From positions 2,444,501 through 2,508,500 of the forward strand of contig NZ_JAGIOR010000001.1 of NCBI RefSeq assembly GCF_017876795.1: a DNA stretch of 64,000 nt, in the 5' to 3' direction. The translations under genes were made by a program, and so were the position numbers. The notes beneath the pieces are model-generated. The model did not search any database. It was given only the letters and a program-made list of their open reading frames with translations, and was not told the origin of the DNA. Source of the DNA: Rhizobium leguminosarum. GTDB taxonomy: Bacteria > Pseudomonadota > Alphaproteobacteria > Rhizobiales > Rhizobiaceae. Of this stretch, positions 58,922-64,000 are shown piece by piece. Within the stretch, counting starts at the first letter, position 1; the number at the start of each line of letters is the position of its first letter.

Positions 58922-59234
58922 CTCCAACGGCTCGGAAGACATTTCGGTTCGGATCTCGCCACGGCTGACCGCCTGCAGCGCCGTCGCCATTCATAGGGCA
59001 GCCCTTGCCGGCGCGGGCCTGGCGGTGCTTTCCCATATCATTGCCGTCCCGAATATCGCCGCTGGCCGGCTGATCCCCGTGATGGAGGATTTTCAACCAA
59101 GCCGCCTGCCGATCACGGTCGTCTATCCCTCGAGGCGCAACATGCCGCTCCGCGTCAAGACGGTTCTGGATTTTCTGACCGACGCCATCGGGCGGGATCC
59201 GTCGATGTGCGCGAGCGGCATGGGCTGGCAGTAG
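58922..59234 (+). pseudogene. LysR family regulator, 3' fragment
   Basis: Continues the gene begun at 55341: SNGSEDISVRISPRLTACSAVAIHRAALAGAGLAVL and on to MPLRVKTVLDFLTDAIG, the end of the LysR effector domain. It cannot function without the DNA-binding half. 79 bp before the next gene. Confidence 0.88.
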
Positions 59235-59313
59235 AACGGATGATCGTCCCGGCGGGCGATTTGCGGTTTTCCGCCTTGCCTAACGCATGCGAATCCTGCC
59301 AAGTCGTCCGATC

Positions 59314-60441
59314 ATGCAATTTGCGCCGCAACAAGACGAAGCCCTCAAGGCTGTTTCGAAATGGCTGAATGAAGGGCGTTCGCCGCTCTTTCGGCTGTTC
59401 GGCTATGCCGGAACGGGCAAGACGACGCTTGCCAAGCATTTCGCCGAGAATGTCGACGGTGATGTGCTGTTTGCTGCCTTTACCGGCAAGGCCGCACAAG
59501 TGTTGCGTTCGCGCGGCGCCTCGAATGCCCGGACGATCCATTCGCTGATCTACCGCCCGCGCGGCGAGGAAGCGGTGGAGGACGAAGAGACCGGCAAGAC
59601 TTCGATCGCACCGATGTTTTCGATCAACCGGCAGAGCCCGGTCGCCAAGGCGGCGCTGATCATTGTCGACGAATGCTCGATGGTGGACGAGGCGCTCGGC
59701 AAGGATCTAATGAGCTTCGGCACGCCGATCCTGGTGCTCGGCGATCCCGGCCAGCTGCCGCCGGTGACCGGCGGCGGTTACTTCACCAATCAAGATCCGG
59801 ATTACCTGCTGACCGATATCCATCGCCAGGCGCGCGATAATCCGATCATCAAGCTCGCCATGCAGGTGCGCGAGGGAAACGAGGTGATGTACGGCGATTA
59901 CGGCACGGCCAAGGTGATCTCGAAAAACGAGGTGACGCAGCAATTGGTGCTCGATGCCGACCAGGTGCTCGTCGGCACCAACAGGACCCGGCGGCGCTAC
60001 AATCAGCGCCTGCGCGAGCTGAAAGGCTTCAATGCCGATTACCCGCAGACGGGCGACAAGCTCGTCTGTCTCCGGAACGATCCCGCCAAGGGCCTGCTGA
60101 ACGGCTCGCTCTGGCAGGTGATGACCTCGTCCAAGGAAACGACGAAGCCCGGCATTAATCTGCTGGTCCGGCCCGAGGACGACGACATGGACCGGGGAGC
60201 CGCCAAGATCAAGCTCTTGAAACAGGCGTTCGAGGATGTCGAGGGCGAGATCCCCTGGAATACCCGCAAACGCTACGACGAATTCGACTACGGCTATGCG
60301 CTCACCGTTCACAAGTCGCAGGGCTCGCAATGGAACGACGTCGTGCTGTTCGACGAGAGCTGGGCCTTTCGCGATACGCGCGAACGCTGGCTTTATACCG
60401 CGATCACGCGCGCAGCGGAGACACTGACGATCGTGCGCTGA
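59314..60441 (+). CDS. RecD-like superfamily 1 helicase
   Basis: 375 aa from ATG 59314 (MQFAPQQDEAL); an ATG nine codons earlier is possible. Motif I FGYAGTGKTTLAKH (about 30-43), motif II IIVDECSMVDEAL (about 118-130), motif III LVLGDPGQLPPV (about 140-151), and UvrD_C_2 motif V/VI GYALTVHKSQGSQWNDVVLFDES ... WLYTAITRAAETLTIV. Single-gene 5'-3' helicase of the RecD2/Dda group, not part of RecBCD. Likely role in replication-fork or recombination processing. Confidence 0.92.
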   Translation: MQFAPQQDEALKAVSKWLNEGRSPLFRLFGYAGTGKTTLAKHFAENVDGDVLFAAFTGKAAQVLRSRGASNARTIHSLIYRPRGEEAVEDEETGKTSIAPMFSINRQSPVAKAALIIVDECSMVDEALGKDLMSFGTPILVLGDPGQLPPVTGGGYFTNQDPDYLLTDIHRQARDNPIIKLAMQVREGNEVMYGDYGTAKVISKNEVTQQLVLDADQVLVGTNRTRRRYNQRLRELKGFNADYPQTGDKLVCLRNDPAKGLLNGSLWQVMTSSKETTKPGINLLVRPEDDDMDRGAAKIKLLKQAFEDVEGEIPWNTRKRYDEFDYGYALTVHKSQGSQWNDVVLFDESWAFRDTRERWLYTAITRAAETLTIVR

Positions 60442-60549
60442 CCTTGATCGCGCCTCGCGATCTTGGGCGGGGAGTCGACGGTGCCGGCCGTCGGGAATGA
60501 TGCGTGCAAGCTTGCACGCGGCGTGCGTCGGGCCTGCACGCGGCGTACA

Positions 60550-61242
60550 TCAAGCCTGCACGATGCCGAGCAGGACGGCCTTGGCGATCGCCTGGAAGCG
60601 GTTGTTGGCACGGAATTTCAGGATGATTCCGGCTTCGAGATCCCTCGTCTCATCATGCTTCAGGTCGAGTGCCCGGGCGATTCGCTGAGTAGAATAGCCC
60701 TCCGCCATCAGCTCCAGGCAATGCCGCTCCTGCGGGGTGAGGCTTGCGCTGTCCTGGTTGTCGTTGAGCGGCGGCTCTTCGATATTGTCGTCGTAATCCA
60801 GTAGGTCGCCCACCTGCTGGAGCTGGCGGTGCAGGGTCGACATCTCGGCCGTCAGCTCGCGTTTGCGCACCTGCAGCGCTTCGCGGAACATCGCCTCGGC
60901 TCTTTCCTGCGACTCGGCCTTGCGAAGCTCGTCCATCAATTCCTGGATGACGGCGATCGGCATGCCGGTCTCGCGGCAGACGGTGATAACCGCCATACGC
61001 ATCACGTCGTCCTGGCCGTAGACCCGCATCAGGCCGATGCGATTGGCCGAAATCAACCCCTTTTCTTCGTAGAAATGCAGTGTCCTGTGCGTAACGCCGA
61101 ATGCGTTGGCCATATCGGCGATCGGCACCGGACCGTCCGGTAGATCCGGCGGCAGCGCGGCCGAAGGCAGGAATCGGTATTTCGACCGGGCCTCCGAAGC
61201 GATACCGGCGGCAGCAAACAGGCGTTTGGAACCGTCTGGCAT
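60550..61242 (-). CDS. MerR-type regulator fused to a C-terminal LuxR-type HTH
   Basis: 230 aa from Met at 61242 (TAGGAGGG ribosome-binding site 5 nt upstream); the longer frame to 61386 is not needed. Residues about 38-110 are MerR-like (IADMANAFGVTHRTLHFYEEKGLISANRIGLMRVYGQDD). A dimerising coiled coil follows (about 115-160). Residues about 165-230 read LTPQERHCLELMAEGYSTQRIARALDLK ... KFRANNRFQAIAKAVLLGI, a LuxR/GerE-type HTH. Two DNA-binding domains of different families in one protein are unusual. No quorum-sensing or receiver domain is present. Target unknown. Confidence 0.85.
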   Translation of the reverse strand: MPDGSKRLFAAAGIASEARSKYRFLPSAALPPDLPDGPVPIADMANAFGVTHRTLHFYEEKGLISANRIGLMRVYGQDDVMRMAVITVCRETGMPIAVIQELMDELRKAESQERAEAMFREALQVRKRELTAEMSTLHRQLQQVGDLLDYDDNIEEPPLNDNQDSASLTPQERHCLELMAEGYSTQRIARALDLKHDETRDLEAGIILKFRANNRFQAIAKAVLLGIVQA

Positions 61243-61699
61243 GAACCCTCCTAGGGCATAGTGTTGCACCTCATGCGGATTTGCCAGTTGCTTCCCAGGC
61301 GCGGCGAGTGGGGTTTTCCTCTGGGCGTTCTTGTCATTGGGAAAAGAAGCAGTACGCGGCCTACGTCTACGCGATACAATGCCCACGTTATGCGTGAACG
61401 ATTTCTTTTATAAGTGCTAAAAGTAATCTCTTTTAAATGGGATAGCAACGTGACGGCATGATTTGCCGAGCTTTCCCGGTGTGCTGCAGCAAAACTCGTG
61501 CTGCGTTGCGGCATCGGCCACTCATCTTTACGGGCGCCGGCAACTACTATTTTCGGTGCGCGAGTGCGGGTTAATAACCCGCCGCCGCAGCGACGCTCAT
61601 CAACGATCGACATCGCATCCATCTGCGAATCTCGTTGGTCATCGCAAGGCACTTGGCTTAAAAGCAGGGTCTCCGTTTCAGCACTGATGGATATCAGCC
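61243..61699. other. Gap without a supported gene upstream of pdxJ
   Basis: 457 bp. The middle part (61390-61450) is visibly AT-rich. Small open frames here (for example 61463-61687) have no ribosome-binding site and no recognisable domain. It should hold the divergent promoters of the MerR-LuxR gene and pdxJ. Confidence 0.6.
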
Positions 61700-62452
61700 A
61701 TGCCCGCAAAACTCTCCGTGAACCTCAACGCGATCGCCATGCTGCGCAACCGGCGCGACCTGCCATGGCCGAGCATCGAAGCGCTCGGGCGAATAGCGCT
61801 TGCAGCGGGCGCCAGCGGCCTGACGGTGCACCCGCGCCCCGACCAGCGCCACATTCGCTTTTCCGATCTGCCTATCATCCGCAACCTGATCGACGACGAA
61901 TTCCCCGAGGCCGAGTTCAACATCGAAGGTTATCCGACGCAGGAGTTTTTTGACCTCTGCGCCGGAGCCGCGCCCGAGCAGGTGACGTTGGTGCCCGACG
62001 ATCCCGCGCAGGCGACTTCGGATCACGGCTGGGATTTCCGCAAGCATCGGGCATTTCTGACCGAAGCCGTCGCGCGGCTGAAGACGTTGGGATGCCGCGT
62101 GTCGCTGTTTGCGGACGGCGATGGCGATGCCGAAGCAGTCGAGATCGCCAAGGCGGTCGGCGCCGATCGGATCGAACTTTATACCGGCCCTTATGGCGGC
62201 TGTTACGACGCGCCGGAACGGGTGGCCCCGATCCTTGAAGCGCTCGGACGGACGGCGGATGCGGCTCTGGCGATCGGCCTTGCCGTCAATGCCGGCCATG
62301 ATCTGACGGTCGCAAACCTGCCTGATCTGGTGAAGCGTATTCCAGCGCTGGCCGAGGTTTCGATCGGCCATGGGCTGACCGCCGATGCGCTTGAGTATGG
62401 CATGGCCGAGACGGTGCGGCGGTTCTGCCGGGCGTGTGGGCAGGCGGTTTGA
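61700..62452 (+). CDS. pdxJ: Pyridoxine 5'-phosphate synthase
   Basis: 250 aa. TIM-barrel enzyme with [18 protein letters not shown] at the N-terminus, the [11 protein letters not shown] phosphate/substrate motif (about 41-51), [23 protein letters not shown] (about 100-116), and the phosphate-binding [16 protein letters not shown] near the end. Ring closure of 1-deoxyxylulose 5-phosphate with 3-amino-2-oxopropyl phosphate, the last step of de novo vitamin B6 synthesis. Stand-alone here. Confidence 0.95.
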   Translation: MPAKLSVNLNAIAMLRNRRDLPWPSIEALGRIALAAGASGLTVHPRPDQRHIRFSDLPIIRNLIDDEFPEAEFNIEGYPTQEFFDLCAGAAPEQVTLVPDDPAQATSDHGWDFRKHRAFLTEAVARLKTLGCRVSLFADGDGDAEAVEIAKAVGADRIELYTGPYGGCYDAPERVAPILEALGRTADAALAIGLAVNAGHDLTVANLPDLVKRIPALAEVSIGHGLTADALEYGMAETVRRFCRACGQAV

Positions 62453-62478
62453 GGAAGCAATTTGCCCTCAGGGTGGCC

Positions 62479-62658
62479 ACCCCCCTCTGCCCAGCCGGGG
62501 ATCTCCCCCACAAGGAGGAAGATCGGCAGGAGGCTGGATCATCGCTCCCTCTCCACCGTATCGCAGTAGACATGCGGTAGTTGTCTGGGAGAAGCCGTCG
62601 CTCCCATCCAATCTCCCCCCTTGTGGGGGAGATGCCCGGCAGGGCAGAGGGGGGTGAC
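62479..62658. repeat. 180-bp inverted repeat (CACCCCCCTCTGCCC arms)
   Basis: Left arm 62479-62524 (CACCCCCCTCTGCCC, GCCGGGGATCTCCCCCACAAG) and right arm about 62612-62658 (CTTGTGGGGGAGATGCCCGG, GGGCAGAGGGGGGTG) are inverted copies with few mismatches. It fills the convergent gap between pdxJ and the QorB-like gene. Another rhizobial palindromic repeat family. Confidence 0.85.
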
Positions 62659-62696
62659 GCAAGCCGCTGCCCGCGAACGTGTCAGTGCTCGCCACC

Positions 62697-63587
62697 TCAA
62701 GCCGCCGTCAAAGCAGCCTTATGCTCCACAAAGAACTCCTTCAGCGATTGCGGCTGTTTTCCGGTCAGCTTGTTGAAGTCTTCGGTGAGGATGTCGAACT
62801 TGCCGGCGCGGATGTTGGCGTCGGCGGACACCAGCATGTCGGCGACGAAACCGGGAAGGCCGGCGCCGCGCATGCCCTGGCCGAGCTGCTCGTCATTGAC
62901 GTCGACCACGTCGAGTGGCTTGCCTGCGACTTCGGAGACGATGGCGGCGATCTCCCGGTTGTTCAGCGATCCCGCGCCCGTCAGCGTATAGGTGGCGCTT
63001 TCTGATGTGCCGGAGGCAAGGGCTGCGGCGATCGCCAGGGCGCAGTCGTCACGCGAGATGGTGGAGACCTTGCCGTCGCCGGTGGCGCTGTACCATTTGC
63101 CGCCCTGCAGGTTGTGGGGCATGCCGTGCAGGTAATTGTCGTGATACCAGGCGTCGCGGATGATTGTATGGGCGATGCCGCTTGCCTTGATGGCGTTCTC
63201 GCTGCCGAGATGATCCGGCGCGAAGGTGACGAGCGAATCGTCCGGTGCAGGCATCGAGGTGTAGGCGATGTGCTTAACGCCAGCCTTGGCGGCTGCCGCG
63301 ACGGCTGCCTTGTGCTGGGCGAGACGCTTGCCGGGAGTATCCAGCGCATCGGTGCTGATGATCAGCAGGCGGTTGACCCCGGCGAAAGCCTTCTCAAGGC
63401 CAGCTGCGTCATCGAAATCGGCCTTGCGGGTGAGGACGCCCTTTTTTGCGAGCTCGGCGAGCTTTTCGGGGCTGCGGGTTGCCGCGACGATGCTGCCGGG
63501 GGCGACCTTGTAGGTCTCGATCAGGTGATGGATGACACGCTGGCCGAGCTGTCCGGCAGCGCCGGTGACAAGGATGGTTTCGCTCAT
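62697..63587 (-). CDS. QorB/NmrA-like NAD(P)H-dependent oxidoreductase
   Basis: 296 aa from Met at 63587 (MSETILVTGAAGQLGQRVIHHLIETY, GxxGxxG motif). SDR-like fold with AATRSPEKLAELAKKGVLTRKADFDD and an Asn/Tyr-type substrate region (WYHDNYLHGMPHNL). Similar to quinone oxidoreductase 2 and azoreductase-like proteins. Divergent from an HxlR regulator (124 bp between starts), the classical arrangement for regulated QorB genes. Confidence 0.9.
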   Translation of the reverse strand: MSETILVTGAAGQLGQRVIHHLIETYKVAPGSIVAATRSPEKLAELAKKGVLTRKADFDDAAGLEKAFAGVNRLLIISTDALDTPGKRLAQHKAAVAAAAKAGVKHIAYTSMPAPDDSLVTFAPDHLGSENAIKASGIAHTIIRDAWYHDNYLHGMPHNLQGGKWYSATGDGKVSTISRDDCALAIAAALASGTSESATYTLTGAGSLNNREIAAIVSEVAGKPLDVVDVNDEQLGQGMRGAGLPGFVADMLVSADANIRAGKFDILTEDFNKLTGKQPQSLKEFFVEHKAALTAA

Positions 63588-63710
63588 ACGTCGTTTCCTT
63601 CTGTGTTGCAGTGGTGGTCTCAAAAAGAGAGTAACACTAGAATAGGAATTGACTTGGCGGTGTAAAGGAGGCAGCTTTTCGGCTCTACGTTACCAAAAGG
63701 GAACCATCTC

Positions 63711-64000
63711 ATGAGCGGCGCGGTTGTCAGTCTGAAGAATAGGGTGCCGGGCGCGCGGCGCGAGATCGATCTTGCCGGCCTCGATTTTTCCAATTGCCCG
63801 GTCAGGGACATGATGCAGCAGATCGGCGGCAAATGGTCGACGCTGCTGCTCGAAGTGCTGGCGGCCGAGCCCCGCCGCTTCGGCGAGCTGAGGCGGATGC
63901 TTCCCGACATTTCCCAACGCATGCTGACGCAGACGCTGCGTGATTTGCAAAGGGACGGTTATATCGCCCGCGAGGTCTTTCCGACCAAACCGCCGAGCGT
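63711..64000 (+). CDS. HxlR family regulator (partial, runs off the window)
   Basis: The first 96 codons are visible. CPVRDMMQQIGGKWSTLLLEVLAAEPRRFGELRRMLPDISQRMLTQTLRDLQRDGYI is the HxlR winged helix, with the conserved Cys near residue 32 that in many members senses electrophiles or quinones. Start ATG 63711. Divergent from the QorB-like reductase, its probable target. The C-terminus is outside the window. Confidence 0.92.
   Translation, partial: MSGAVVSLKNRVPGARREIDLAGLDFSNCPVRDMMQQIGGKWSTLLLEVLAAEPRRFGELRRMLPDISQRMLTQTLRDLQRDGYIAREVFPTKPPS

Noticed and set aside
61463..61953. Small overlapping open frames upstream of and into pdxJ
   Set aside because: Low-complexity Arg/Ser composition, no ribosome-binding sites, and partial overlap with pdxJ in another frame.
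1..64000. CRISPR array
   Set aside because: Repeats present are dispersed palindromes of different families; no regularly spaced direct repeats were found.

Overview
The window looks like chromosomal DNA of a Rhizobium of the leguminosarum/etli/phaseoli type. The evidence is: high-GC coding with alphaproteobacterial gene neighbourhoods (hflK-hflC-degP, serB/miaA, ilvB-ilvH, sspB); a circularly permuted two-piece tmRNA gene whose tag reads ANDNYAEARLAA; many short palindromic intergenic repeats of the rhizobial type; and a rhizobial-style flagellin. Every call was made by reading the sequence; no database was searched.

Layout. 1-3.1 kb: end of prkA, then DUF444 and spoVR (stress/stationary-phase operon). 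3.2-11.1 kb: membrane class III cyclase, an RND efflux pair, an isolated flagellin and an OmpA-like lipoprotein. 11.2-17.5 kb: DUF2000, AraC, AbrB-type permease, LysR/aldo-keto reductase pair and a D-2-hydroxyacid-type FAD oxidase. 17.7-23.1 kb: a giant AsmA protein, small RHH and DUF4169 proteins, sspB and ssrA. 23.3-30.3 kb: thyA split by a 6.2-kb insertion. 30.3-37.1 kb: folA, hflK, hflC, degP, serB, miaA. 37.1-43.8 kb: LprI-like protein, DapA-like aldolase, HerA-like ATPase, then an attenuated ilvB-ilvH unit. 43.8-51 kb: aldo-keto reductase, LysE exporter, SDR-DoxX protein, cobalt-type nitrile hydratase operon, an ECF sigma/anti-sigma pair and a YxFxxD-repeat protein. 51.2-55.3 kb: an Rrf2 regulator, an MscS-CNBD channel and an AhpD-like/NmrA/cupin operon. 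55.3-59.2 kb: a LysR gene destroyed by an IS110 element that itself carries an IS5-type element. 59.3-64 kb: RecD-like helicase, MerR-LuxR fusion regulator, pdxJ, QorB-like reductase and the start of an HxlR regulator.

Most notable locus: the host thymidylate synthase gene is cut exactly between Phe176 and Asn177. The insert is bounded by 10-bp inverted repeats (TTTTCCGACA) and by imperfect CCATTC/CCGTTT flanks. It brings a complete, divergent thyA; a DUF4263 (Shedu-type) nuclease-like protein whose 5' end has been overwritten by an IS21 element; an unknown 398-aa protein; and a run of hairpins at its right end. No recombinase other than that of the IS21 is visible. In the incoming ThyA the otherwise near-invariant target segment (LGVPFNIAS in the host) reads LGAAFNCAA, so the replacement copy would both rescue dTMP synthesis and lack the target sequence. 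I read this as an uncharacterised defence-cargo element that inserts into thyA and compensates for the damage.

Regulation visible in the sequence: a near-leaderless branched-chain leader peptide (MKIATALIVVGKRMGRMV) with alternative hairpins and a terminator ahead of ilvB, and an 11-mer (ATATCCTTAAT) shared exactly by the Rrf2 gene promoter and the AhpD-like operon promoter.
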